DNA of 64,000 nucleotides from Marthasterias glacialis (lineage: Eukaryota; Echinodermata; Asteroidea; Forcipulatida; Asteriidae), in the NCBI GenBank assembly GCA_911728455.2, contig OU452223.1, positions 6,222,174-6,286,173 of the forward strand, written 5' to 3'. Numbering within the stretch: the stretch's first letter is position 1; each line of letters opens with the position of its first letter. Both the position numbers and the translations under genes were made by a program. The notes beneath the pieces are model-generated. The model saw nothing but the letters and a program-made list of their open reading frames with translations, did not search any database and had not been told where the DNA came from. This document shows, in pieces, positions 35,824-46,770 of the stretch.

Positions 35824-38800
35824 CTAAATGAAAGTGTTGTTTTGAATGCAAAATCGGATATGTGTAATATCAGGTCGTTGTGCAGGATCTCTTGACTTGC
35901 AATTATCACCAAGTTGTTCAAGAAAGCCAACTGCTCCAAATCGGCCGATGCTGTGGAGAACGTAGCCGAGTTGAAAAACATCACTTTGAGTCGACTGGGG
36001 CTCTCCATCGTCGACCATTTCAGGAGCAATGTGGGCATGGTACAGGCGATATCTTTCTTTTTCTTGACTTGTTAGAACATAGTTTCTTGGGACATTCGTC
36101 GTTGTAGCCACGCCTACATCAATCACATATGCACACCAAAGATGTTTCTGAGCGTCATACGACATCAAAATATTGTCCATCTTGATGTCGTTGTGTAGCA
36201 GCCCTTCGGTGTGCATATGTTGTATCCCATCAACCACGTTCATGGCAATTGATCTCCATTCTGCCTGGTCTAAGGTCAAACTCCTAGACCCGCTAAGAGC
36301 CTGACCCAATGTCAGACAAGTGGCTGATGCTTCGTCTCCTATAAACTGCATGGCAACTGCCCTAAAGTGGCCAACTTCTATAATGCCATGTAAAGTGGGG
36401 AAACGATCATGTTGAGACAGAAGGGACAGGATTCGAACTTCTCTCTCCACTTCCTCTTTATTCCCAGTTGGTACACATTTGACAGCTACGGGCTGATTGT
36501 TGTAAAGCATCATTAAGACACCTCCATAGGCACCCTGCCCAAGTACAACCTGACCCTGCGGAGGTTCCTTAAGATCGGACTGCTCAATCGAAGGAATATT
36601 TATTCCTTGCAGATAATTATCTAGAGCTTGAGTAACAGGACTGAGCCGTTGTTTGGGCTGCTTTGGTTGCGTGGGCTGTGATTCTTGTTTCTGCTGTTGT
36701 GCCTGGGGTTGATTTTTGGGTGACGCTGGTGCTACTGCTGCTGCAGCAAGTGGTGATGCTGCTGCCGCTTGTGGTTTGGGTGATTCTATTGTTGGTAGAA
36801 TTGGTGCTGAAACTACATGGGGTTTTACCTTTGCAATGATTGATTTCGCTGTAGGTAATGATTTTGATATTGCTGTCGATTTGTTTGATGTAGCAGCAGG
36901 TGATTCTGATGATGTGGGTATTTGTTGAAGCCCCGTTGGTTGCTGTGTTGCTGATGTCTGAGGTATCTGTTGCTGTTTTGCTGGTCTTGCACCGGTGGCT
37001 TTTAGTTCTATTGTTGCAACTGTAACACCAGCTGTTGCTGATGATGTTGATACTCTTCCATCAGATTTTGTTTGTGGCTGGACTGATCGTGTTGATGCTG
37101 CTACTAGTTGACCGGTCACTGCAGTTGGTTCAGATGTTGCAGTCGATATACCACTTGGTGCTGATGCAGCTACTACTGGTGAATGTGACGTCGTATCTTT
37201 GGATGATGTTGACGTTGCTGCTGTCGCAGATTGTGTTTTTGGTTGGATTGATCGTGTTGATGATGATGGTAGTTTTGCTGTTGTTACAGTTGCAGATTTT
37301 TCTTCTGAAGTTGCAGCTGTCGTTTTTGCATCTTGTGATGTTTTTGGTGAAGCTGTTGTAGGTTTGTTGGCGGACTGTTGTTGCAACTTTTTTTGCAGAG
37401 ATTGTTGTTTCTGCTGTTTGTGTTTTTGTTGTGGTGGCTGCTGCTGCTCGTGATGTTCCTCCTGCTGCAGTTGTTGGTGTGGATGTTGTTGCTGCTCCCG
37501 TTGTTGTATGTTTGATGCTGCTGAAGGCGTTTTCTGCAACTGATGTATCGGGGTTACAGAATGGGAAGGAGTGATCTTGCCTTCTGGTGTCGAGTATGAG
37601 TATATCAACGGCTGTGAAGCTCGTGCTGAGCTCCACAAGGGAGCAAATTGGCATCCATACCCAAACTTGCTCGTCAGAGTCGCTGATGGGGATAGAGGTG
37701 TTTCAGGCCATGGTGGTTGAAATAAAGGGCCTGAATGTATTTCCAACGAAGCATTTCGCTCAAGTCGGAAACGGAGAGATGTTCTCCTGATGATAATAAA
37801 GTTAAGATAAAAACAGTTTTATGAAGGATTTTTAAACCGCGTTGATTTAAACATGTACCACTAATAACTGCACAATCTTCTTGATAAACTAATATTAGCT
37901 AAAGAAAGTCAGAAGTAAAGTGAACTCACTCATTTATAGTGAGTAATGAGACAGTATACTTACGGTATCTCATGGGATAAGGGCATCAGAGAAAGAGGGT
38001 TGAGGTACGTGTAGAGGTGAAGCCAGTGCTGTGTTTGAAAACATTATAGAAAAGATGCCCTTACTTTATGCCCAATTGCTGTTGACAATACATTTCAGTA
38101 CATCAATTTTCAGAATGAATCATTAAACACACATGATCATCTTTAAACTGCTAAATCATTCTGGACGAAATCTATCTCCAATGCAAATTGCTCTGAAAAA
38201 ACAGCATAACAATAATTTAATCTACCGAAATCGAAACAGCTTCTGTTGTTAGACAGTCAATATGTGTATCCTTATAATATCAATACTGATACTAGTAGTA
38301 AAAAAATATGCTCTTTGTTTGTAATATTTTAAGTAACGATTAAAACTGTCTGTGACTAAGTTATGCCTTAATCGAATTTAAATTTTGCTTGTTTTTTTAT
38401 ATAATTTTTCTTCTTTTTCTCGTTTATTTCCTTGAAGTATTGTGACAGGTCAGCTTACCGGACATGTCCCTGCCATTGTGCCACAATCCACGCAAGTTTC
38501 TTTACCAAAGAAACTGAGCTCCTTTCTTACATCCCACACCTGTGTTTTGTAGACAGAGTTATAAAGACTTCAATGTTTGTTCTCCTTTAACTTTCAAAAT
38601 GCTCTTATAGCTCGATTTCACAAAGCACTAAGATTCATCTTAATGAGTTATGAGTAGCACCATAGTGATCTGTATGGTGACGTCACACTTTGCTTAGGTG
38701 TTTGTCTAAAAGGACTAGGCCCTCGATTTTGAAAAATAACAACAAACCCTCGAATTTCTTTAATTTTTGAATAACAAAGTCATTTTTTAATCACGTTTGT

Positions 38801-38926
38801 TTTATACGTCATCACAATTTCTGGAATGTGTATGGAGTTGATTGAAACTCAACTAACCTGTCCTCCACAGTCGACGCAACTTTCTCTCTTCCTCGGAAAG
38901 TTCAAGTGAATATTGATAGCATTCAT
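35824..38926 (-). CDS. Protein kinase with Gln/Ser/Thr/Pro-rich N-terminal region and non-canonical HND/DVG core
   Basis: Four coding exons fit in frame: 38858-38926 (ATG at 38926, with an in-frame stop just upstream), 38459-38539, 37964-38028 and 35824-37789. All junctions have GT/AG sites, giving 726 residues. Exons 1 and 2 each encode a CVDCG motif. Residues about 100-470 are low complexity (Gln runs, then Ser/Thr/Pro/Ala). The kinase domain runs about 486-720: glycine loop GQGAYGG, VAVK lysine (about 509), HNDIKMDN in place of HRDxxxxN (604-611), DVG in place of DFG (629-631), APE (660-662), and PAQRPD near the end. Catalytic Asp, Asn, Lys and Mg-binding Asp are kept, so activity is possible. 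It looks tyrosine-kinase-like or unclassified. Substrate and pathway are unknown. Confidence 0.8.
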
Positions 38927-39451
38927 CTTGTTGATACTTCATAAAAGAAAAAAAAACGAACAACACATAAAAATGTGCGTTTATAACACGGTCTATTATG
39001 ATAAAGGTTAACTGTTTACATAGGCCTGCACAATTCAAGACTGAAAAATGTTACATTATCATGTCGCCCCATGGTCAGGGAGAGGTAGCATTCTATTGGG
39101 CCCTCAAATAAATGAAACAACAAGTCAGCAACACAAAAGGCAAAATGAAACATTAAGACTGAAACACAAATAGTTTAAAATGAGAAATATAAGTTAAGCT
39201 AAAGTCCTCTGATTTCATAAAGATACAAGATTTATGTCAAGATGAGTTTGCACTATTGTCGAAGTGTTCTGCATAATAACATCACGTGCATTAAAGATCA
39301 ATTCAATAATAATACAATCTAAAGTGAATATGAGTTCTTTGTGAAATTAGGAGCCGCATACAAGTACAACTTTCAAACTTTTTATGACATTTGATATCAC
39401 TTTGAAAAGAAACAAGTGAGCAAATAAAGAGATCTGTGAAAAAATACTCAC

Positions 39452-39560
39452 TTGGAAAATGTTCCAAAACGTCTGGGTTCTTCCAAAATCGTCTCTTGAT
39501 TTTACACTGACTGATTCGCAGATCTTTTTTCTCGGTTCAAATCACTGGAAAAGCTCCAAA
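39452..39560 (-). promoter_or_regulatory. Candidate 5' untranslated exon and promoter side of the kinase gene
   Basis: On the minus strand a consensus donor (CCAA then GTGAGT, at 39446-39451) follows about 100 bases with no ATG needed for coding. The first coding exon at 38858-38926 lacks an obvious strong core promoter of its own. The upstream edge is a guess. A second possibility is that transcription starts closer to 38.95 kb. Confidence 0.35.
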
Positions 39561-39837
39561 AGCATGTGTTTTCACGTAAACCTGTGAGTGGTGTGTTTGT
39601 ATTTCTGTGTTGCAGGATGGTCGTAAACATTAACACCGCGTGCACAGAGCAACAACAGTCAACATTCCCGCCAATGTGACGTCACAAGCAACATGATAGA
39701 ACCCTTTGCATACACCGATATCGCTGAGGCCAAACAAAGGTAACACGCCCGTCTGTTCGGACGCGTCACACACTTATCAGCCAATGAGTGGTCTTTCGTT
39801 GACCTCAATGAGGGCGCTGACTGAGCTTCTGACGTTC

Positions 39838-39885
39838 CAATAGAGAGGTTTCACGTGACGTCACCCGAGACCTTTTCCTAATGCC
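39838..39885. repeat. Copy of a MITE end shared with 9220-9283
   Basis: AATAGAGAGGTTTCACGTGA and the next 25 bases are the reverse complement of sequence at 9236-9283, with one or two changes. This marks the end of a dispersed short element. It lies upstream of the kinase gene and contains CACGTGACGTCA. Confidence 0.6.
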
Positions 39886-40045
39886 GTGTGTACTTCAGGA
39901 TTTAAGCTTAACTCCATTGCAACTTCTAGTGCGAATGTTGGACTCATTATCTGATTTCAAAATCTGTCAGGTACTCTGGCGCTGACTGATCATGGCAAAT
40001 TAGTTTATAAATAATACAAAGGAGCGAGCTTAAATTCAACCCACA

Positions 40046-40842
40046 CTATACGACAGTGAGCCAGTGTAATTCATGGGGAATGGGTGTCATATCTGCACGG
40101 CGATCCATCCTTCTCCTGATAACCAGTCGGGCTGCAGCATTCTTAATATGCTGTAATTTCTTAAACTGGTAATCATATAAACCAACAAATAAACTATTAC
40201 AATAATCTAACCGAGAAGTAACAAATGCGTGTGTTAATTTCTCAATATTTGATTGATCCAAAATCCTCCTCATTTTACCAATTCGCCATAACGAGTGAGA
40301 CGCCACCATACATACATACATTAGAAATGTGAGCATTCATGGTTCCAGCCGAATCACATATCACCCCCAAGATCGCTTAAGGGGAAAATACGGACATCTC
40401 CAACCTGCACTTCAGTGTTCGCTTCCCGGGGACTTGAATCCTTAAAACGCGACGAGAACCACAACATTTCAGTCTTGCTGTCATTCATTGAGAGCATATT
40501 TGCTCGCATCCAGCAACGCAAGACTCAATACGAGTCACACAAGAAAAAATAGCAGGAGAGCCAAAAGAGATCTAAAGCTGACAACCATCTGCATAAGTTA
40601 TAGAATTAAGACCATGACAGGTGAAAATGTCCTCTAGTGGATCCATATACAAAGAAAAAAAAACTAAGCACAGAACCCTGTGGTACTCCAAACTCGAGAG
40701 TCTGTCGCTTTGACATCATGGACCCAATTGATACCCTTTTTGTTCGTAGTGACTCGATCGAGATTCTGGAATTTTGGATGACGTGAGAAAACACCAACAA
40801 CCGGTAATATATGCATATTACACAGGGCACTGAAATTTCCAT
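40046..40842 (-). pseudogene. Decayed CR1/L2-type LINE reverse transcriptase fragment
   Basis: On the minus strand the upstream piece contains GVPQGSVLS (RT domain 4). A middle piece reads ITYADGCQL, where the catalytic YADD is changed to YADG. The downstream piece has KLTHAFVTSRLDYCNSLF, AARLV and LHWLTV, the hallmark C-terminal RT text of CR1/L2/Rex-type non-LTR elements. These parts fall in different frames with stops between them and no full-length ORF remains. It is 5'-truncated and old. Confidence 0.85.
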
Positions 40843-41698
40843 TTTTGCTTACCTCCTATCTTCCCTCGTTGCCTTTTTAGAATCTGTAATGATCTGATGT
40901 TATGGTAAACCTTTTAAGTCGTAGTACACGTAGCTCAAGACGAGTATACCGGATAACTTATTTTGTGGAAGTAGATTATACACTGTGTCTTGTTGACTTG
41001 ATCATCATGACCTGTGTGATTGGGATTCCAATGGGGTACAGGTGATGTTTCAGGACCGAGGGTTCTTTAATACCTCTTTGAAGACTGTTAAATCAACTAG
41101 AGAATCTGGACCAGTAGCAAAGAGTAAAACATATCCGTGCTTTGTCCATTTACTCACTGCTGTTCTTTGACATTGTTTGTGCTTCACATTTCTCAATGCG
41201 ATAACTCCAAAGGGTATGAATGTACACACAAATCAGTTCTCCCAATGTTATTTTTCAAGGAAGGCAAGAAGAAGCACAACATAAACAAATGTTTCGTAGT
41301 GCGTAACACTACTGGGTTGTCGGCCGCCGCCATGTTTATTTCGAGTCATGCGGTGTTTTTCAAAAGGCTGGAATTAAAAAGTGAAAATACTCACTCCACG
41401 GCGAACACTGACGATAAAATCTAGAAGAATAAACACAAAAGCACACAACAGTCAATACATGTCACAGAAAAACACGGATGACAAATCAAAGAGTAGATAT
41501 TCACAGATTAAAATGCGCTCAAACTAACGTAAGTAATAAAAGCACTCTGTCATGCAAAGGGCACCCTCTGGTATTAAGTACACTTTCCTGCTGGTAAGTC
41601 ACTGCGTCACCCGCATGCGTATGTGTAGTCTTGGCTCAAGACGTTGTTTTTAATCATTCACCATCGCGATCTAACCGCCACCCGCGATCCTCTTTATA
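40843..41698. other. Intergenic stretch, no gene recognised
   Basis: Ordinary AT-rich sequence. A GTCGGCCGCCGCCATGTTTA word near 41320 resembles a Kozak-like start context, but the frame after it has no recognisable protein and no clear donor. Confidence 0.4.
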
Positions 41699-42002
41699 GG
41701 GTGCGTTCGATTAGCTTACACGTGTAATTAAAACCTACACGAGAGCGTTCGATTAGCCATCACGTGATACTCGTGTCTGCCCCCACTGTATGCCACGAGA
41801 GCCCCAGCTCGCGAGCGGGTCTCTGGTGGCTGCCCGGTGTAATGACGTAGAACGGCTGAAGGCTCACGGCGGGGGACAACCTTTAACCCTGAGCTTTTCC
41901 AGAATGTCAAGTGAATACACCGTAGCATTCAATTAGCCTCGTTTCGTGGCTACCACGAGTGTAACTCCCCGGTATACACGGGGAAGCTAATCGAACGCAC
42001 CC
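41699..42002. mobile_element. 304-bp MITE, perfect 19-bp inverted ends (GGGTGCGTTCG type)
   Basis: It begins GGGTGCGTTCGATTAGCTT and ends with the exact reverse complement. The inner part repeats the GTTCGATTAGC theme several times in both orientations, plus CACGTGATACTCGTGTCTG and AGCTCGCGAGCG words. It has no coding capacity. A second copy is split around the insertion at 43976-47347. Confidence 0.88.
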
Positions 42003-43945
42003 ATAGTACCGCTGCCGCGCTCATACCGTCCCTTTCGCAAATCAAACATCAGAGGGCGATATTCCAAAAACCTGATTTTCGACAAACTGGCTATCAGACT
42101 CGACTCCAGAAACAACTGATTGCTGGTGGTTGAGGATACGCCCTCTATTGGCGGAAATTACACAGGCGCCGCCTTGCCGTAATACTAATGTAACACCGTC
42201 TTGACCAAGACTAGCGTATGTGCTGCTGCTGCACGCCCAAAGTTTTCTCTAGGTCAGATGCCATACGGTAAATTAATTTGGGCTGAAAGAAGTGGAGTCA
42301 AAACAGGATGCAATCAGGCAAAAATGCAACACAGTTCGCCGTAAGGGGGACAAAATCACAGGGGGAATCGTAGTCCTGCAACTCCCGCCCCCCCCCCCCC
42401 ACCCATTTTTGCGTTTTCAAGTTTAGTGATCATCAGGACATGTCAAAAAGACTGAACCAACCTCAGACCAAGGACGAGAAACTACGGTAACTAAGGACAA
42501 TTATTGCAAGTACATTCTGTTACGAGTAATTTATCATAATAGGTTCAGCTACACGTTATTGCATTTAACGAGTACGCCAACGTATACGAAAGTCTTTTCT
42601 TTTGAAGTTTTGTGTTGCCGCAGAGGGCGTGCAAGCTCAAATCATTAAAGGGAAACATTGCCTTCAAATCTCTTAAAATTGTACAATTTGGAATTGCTCC
42701 TTGATCCTTTTAAGTTCATGCAATAAAACACCCTCCGTATGTGTTGTAATCAGTGAATAGTGGTTCAAAAACATACATTTGCGTCATCAGTGGAAATACA
42801 GAAAGGATCAGAATACACCAGATATTATCTACATTTAAAAAAAAAATCTAATAAAGATAAAAAGAAAATTGTTCTGACAATAAAATGTTCCTTACTGGAT
42901 CATGACAATATATACATTAAAAAATCTAAAGCGCGCAAACAAAAATATACAAACAATCGACTTTAAACCGAAGATGTTTGCTCTCCAAAAACTCCCTGCT
43001 CAGGATTGACCCGGATTCCGGGTACATGATGCCTGACTCATTTCTGTGTCAAGCTGACCCGGAAACTGGTTAAAAATTGTGATTTTTACTAGGATTGTGT
43101 GACAAAGTTTTTCGTCAGTTTGACATAGAATCTGGGTCTTAATGGGATCCCCCCGAAATGGGTCAGGCCCACTTGCGAACCTTGATCCGGGTCAACTCTG
43201 ACCCGAGAGTGTTTTAAGAGTGTTTATGTAGATGATACCCGAGCCATGAAAAGTGGGCCTTGATAAACACTTCGTCAGGATTTGAAAATAATATCCTCAA
43301 TCTTTAAAAACATTAAAATCATGTAATATCTAACCAGCACGACGCTAATATTGCTTTTCTAAAGAATACTTTCAATTAAAGATAAACTTAACTACTATTT
43401 TGATAATATTACTAAATAATCATTTTAGAAGTATTATACATTAACAAAAAAAAACGAAAAATGTTTGCTAAAAGTCCAAGAAGTAAATGATTGTGCGATG
43501 GATTATGTAGGTTGTATAGAAGAATTAAAAAGTTGGAAAAAGGGGAACAAATATTATTGAAATTTCCGCAGAGTGCTGTATAATGTAATCCTTCGTAAAA
43601 GGAATGTGTTATGTTCAACAACTTGGAATACATCATTTAAAGCCAGTTCTTGTTGTACTGTAGGATTGAATTGAGATTTGAGCACCAAGTAAAAGCAGCT
43701 CTATGACATTGGAGGATGGTTGGGTTTTTGAGGGTACTCCATTTAAGAAGAGATTTTTGTTTATTCTGATGGATGGGTTTACACACTGTGTCATGTGCAC
43801 TTCTTGTTGACCCGTGACACCAACGTCACACACGGCTACTGTCCGACACGCTCGCCCTTTTTAGGGTCAAATTGTTAAGTTTAAAAATTAAATATGGTAA
43901 AAGCGTGCAAATTCAGCGTGCCCTAAATTACGCTGCACTACAATT
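42003..43945. other. Intergenic stretch with one degenerate inverted repeat
   Basis: Mostly plain sequence. At about 42976-43225 the words GATTGACCCGGATTCCGGGT and, inverted, GAGTTGACCCGGATC sit near the ends of a loose 250-bp inverted repeat, probably an old MITE. A C-run lies at 42387-42400. No protein-like frame or splice pattern was found. Confidence 0.4.
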
Positions 43946-45059
43946 GGGTGCGTTCGGTTAGCTTCCCCGTGTATAGACCATGTTACCTGTGACATCACAT
44001 GTTTACAAAAGAGCCACAGAACCTGGACTTCCTGCAGGCAGGATTTGTACACGGCTCAATGGGAAAATACTTTAAATCTTTCATTTTATGGAGATTGCAC
44101 TGTCCGATTGTCATCAACTTTGGATATGAAGGAAAGGGGCACATCTCACAACTAGTTCAGCTCTCATTTTAAGGGAAGCCGTCTTTAACTAACCCCAATT
44201 ATTCGCCGAAACCCGCCGGATCCCAGCGGGTAGTCTCCTGTTTTTTAATGAGCTCATTATCTTCGGGTCAATGCACATTGCTGCAATACGTCACACGAAT
44301 ATGCATGAGTTCTACTCTGGAAGGCTTGTCCAGTGCCACCACAAAGGAACCAATTATCAACTGGGTAATCCAGGAAACTTCCCTCTTGTGGCTTGCAACA
44401 AGTGGTGTAATCTTCTTCACTGGCATGTCCCTGGTGGTGTACATCGTACGGGTGACTGAATCTCAAAGAAATCTCACTACACGTGCTGCCGTGAATTGTC
44501 GCATTGCGCACCACTTACGTGGACAGTAGACCAGTCATAGCGATTTGCGTGAAGTGTCAGTTTTATAGATTTACACCTTTAGGAGCCCCCTTCGGACATT
44601 ATAATTATTTGAAGAATGTCCGAATAATTTTTGTAATCTTCCGTATATATTAAAGACATAGTTTTGTCCACAAGTCACACACACACGCACACACTCATAA
44701 ACTAATAAATAGAGATTTGTATTGCGTGATTTTCATAGAAAAATCCACCGCACCTTCAAAATAACAAACACCAAACCATTTTTAATAAACACCTAAACCA
44801 TTTTTGTTCCGGCCCCACCTCGCTCACTTTCATTGTCGTTGGACATTAAGGCCCAATGGAGAAAGCAGAAACCGAAGTCTCTTTTATTGTGCTCTCTTTC
44901 ATCCCTACACCTTTCAGAACGTTTATAGTTCAAAATACATTTAAGACATGATTCAAATGTATGGTCTGATATCATGCCCAATTTTTTGTGACGTTTGGAG
45001 TAAGCAGTTTATTCTATTACTTTTGTATCGTTGTATTGCTTTGAATTTTAAAAAATCAT

Positions 45060-45263
45060 ATCAAACCACTCCACCACGAGTGCGGGAAAATAGCGTGGTA
45101 CACCCATGAACACTGCCGACGCCCGGGATTTACGTACCGCCGACACTACCCCAACACATGTGCACTGACCTATGAACCTCGGAGTTGTGCGGAGGGAAAA
45201 AAGATGGAAAATTCGTGTTCAATTTTGCTTGTCATTTTTCTTTGGTTGACCGTATGGTATTGA
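45060..45263 (+). CDS. Cysteine-rich small frame, copy 1 (no own start seen)
   Basis: This is the same frame as copies 2 and 3, reading HHECGKIAWYTHEHCRRPGF then a hydrophobic C-terminal tail (SILLVIFLWLTVWY). The upstream part differs, so the 5' part of the repeat is missing. It could be an exon or a fossil piece. Confidence 0.3.
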   Translation: MKPLHHECGKIAWYTHEHCRRPGFTYRRHYPNTCALTYEPRSCAEGKKMENSCSILLVIFLWLTVWY

Positions 45264-45525
45264 AATTTTCAGACATGATTCAAATGTATGGTGTGATATC
45301 ATACCCAAATTTTTGTGACGTTTGAAGTAAGCAATCAGATTTTTATTTTTTTATGTATTCCTTTTTTTATTACCAACAATTGGTTGCAAATCATCATAGT
45401 AATTGTAGACTTGTTTCCACAAAACAGTATTCTAACTGTGGCTCAAAATTAAATAAAACAATTATTCTTCAGAATAACTTTATCAGCCATTATTAATTAT
45501 TAATACCAAAAGGTTGTCATTAAAT

Positions 45526-45762
45526 CTCAAAATTGTGTTTGGAAGGAAAAAAAGTCATGTCAAACCACTCCACCACGAGTGCGGGAAAATAGCGTGGTAC
45601 ACCCATGAACACTGCCGATGCCCGGGATTTACGTACCGCCGACACTACCCCAACACATGTGCACTGACCTATGAACCTCGGAGTTGTGTGGAGGGAAAAA
45701 AGATGGAAAATTCGTGTTCAATTTTGCTTGTCATTTTTATTTGGTTGACCGTATGGTATTGA
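45526..45762 (+). CDS. Cysteine-rich small frame, copy 2
   Basis: The frame is open over the repeat, but the position that is ATG in copy 3 reads AGG here. Cysteine spacing is C-x10-C-x1-C-x12-C-x8-C-x9-C; copies 1 and 3 have Arg at the third cysteine. It ends in a hydrophobic tail followed directly by the stop. Confidence 0.3.
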   Translation, partial: LKIVFGRKKSHVKPLHHECGKIAWYTHEHCRCPGFTYRRHYPNTCALTYEPRSCVEGKKMENSCSILLVIFIWLTVWY

Positions 45763-46009
45763 AATTTTCAGACATTATTCAAATGTATGGTGTGATATCA
45801 AGCACAAACTTTTGTGACGTTTGAAGTAAGCAATCAGATTTTTATTTTTTTATGTATTCCTTTTTTTATTACCAACAATTGGTTGCAAATCATCATAGTA
45901 ATTGTAGACTTGTTTCCACAAAACAGTATTCTAACTGTGGCTCAAAATTAAATAAAACAATTATTCTTCAGAATAACTGTATAAGCCAATATTAATTATT
46001 AATACCAAA

Positions 46010-46261
46010 ATGTTGTCATTAAATCTCAAAATTGTGTTTGGAAGGAAAAAAAGTCATGTCAAACCACTCCACCACGAGTGCGGGAAAAAAGCGTGGTACA
46101 CCCATGAACACTGCCGACGCCCGGGATTTACGTACCGCCGACACTACCCCAACACATGTGCACTGACCTATGAACCTCGGAGTTGTGCAGAGGGAAACAA
46201 GATGGAAAATTCGTGTTCAATTTTGCTTGTCATTTTTCTTTGGTTGACCGTATGGTATTGA
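46010..46261 (+). CDS. Cysteine-rich small protein frame, copy 3 (ATG to stop, 83 aa)
   Basis: An 83-codon frame from ATG. The N-terminal part is basic (KIVFGRKKSHVK). Five cysteines are spaced C-x10-C-x14-C-x8-C-x9-C, with aromatic and arginine residues between (GFTYRRHYPNTC). The last 14 residues are strongly hydrophobic (SILLVIFLWLTVWY), like a GPI-addition or tail-anchor signal. No family is recognised. The tandem copies keep the same frame and stop, but they are so similar that this alone does not prove selection. It may be an exon fragment captured by the surrounding element. Confidence 0.38.
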   Translation: MLSLNLKIVFGRKKSHVKPLHHECGKKAWYTHEHCRRPGFTYRRHYPNTCALTYEPRSCAEGNKMENSCSILLVIFLWLTVWY

Positions 46262-46374
46262 AATTTTCAGATATGATTCAAATGTATGGTCTGATATCAT
46301 GTCCAATTTTTGTGACTTTTGAAGTAAGCAATCAGAGTTTTAATTTTTTATAGAGTTGATAGAGGGTCTGTGCT

Positions 46375-46770
46375 GAGAGGTTTGGGAACAGGAGTGAGAC
46401 GGGAAAATAAAATGGGACATTAGGAGACTAAAATAATGGGACTGATAAATAAACAGGGCGGGCAAATAACACGGGACAGGAAGTAAACTGGGAGGTTAAA
46501 GATTACGGGAAAGAAAATTATACAGGACTGAGAAATAACCCGGAGCAGGGAATAATATGGAACATGAAAAAATGGGACTGAAAAATAACACAGGGCGGGA
46601 AAAAAATACGGAACAGGGAAATATGAATTTGAAATAACCCGGGTCATGGAAAAATACAGGACATGAAAATGTTGGAAACAACCAGAGACGGAAAGTAATT
46701 ACAGGACAGGAAATAAAGGGGACTGGGAAATAACTCGGGGCGGGGATCAATAACACCAAATATTTTATTT
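46375..46770. repeat. Degenerate 20-25-bp minisatellite
   Basis: Repeated words such as GGGACTGAGAAATAAC, ACGGGACAGGAA and GGGCGGGAAAA recur with variable spacing over about 400 bp inside the 3.37-kb element. The Phe/Pro/Ser-rich minus-strand frames here are by-products. Confidence 0.8.

Larger units (their letters stand above)
44943..46345 (+). repeat. 499-bp tandem repeat, three copies plus a partial
   Basis: The stop codons of the shared reading frame lie at 45263, 45762 and 46261, exactly 499 bp apart. A partial copy of the downstream part lies at 44943-45012 (GACATGATTCAAATGTATGG). Copies look about 97-99% alike by eye. Confidence 0.9.

Noticed and set aside
37035-37453. Plus-strand Leu/Val/Asp-rich frames opposite the kinase
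   Set aside because: They are antisense shadows of the Gln/Ser/Thr/Ala-rich coding tract of the kinase exon.
44257-44529. A real protein in one of three overlapping frames at 44.25-44.53 kb
   Set aside because: Frames on both strands are open over the same 270 bp, but none shows a known domain or a convincing start and splice pattern. It lies inside the 3.37-kb element and is left uncalled.
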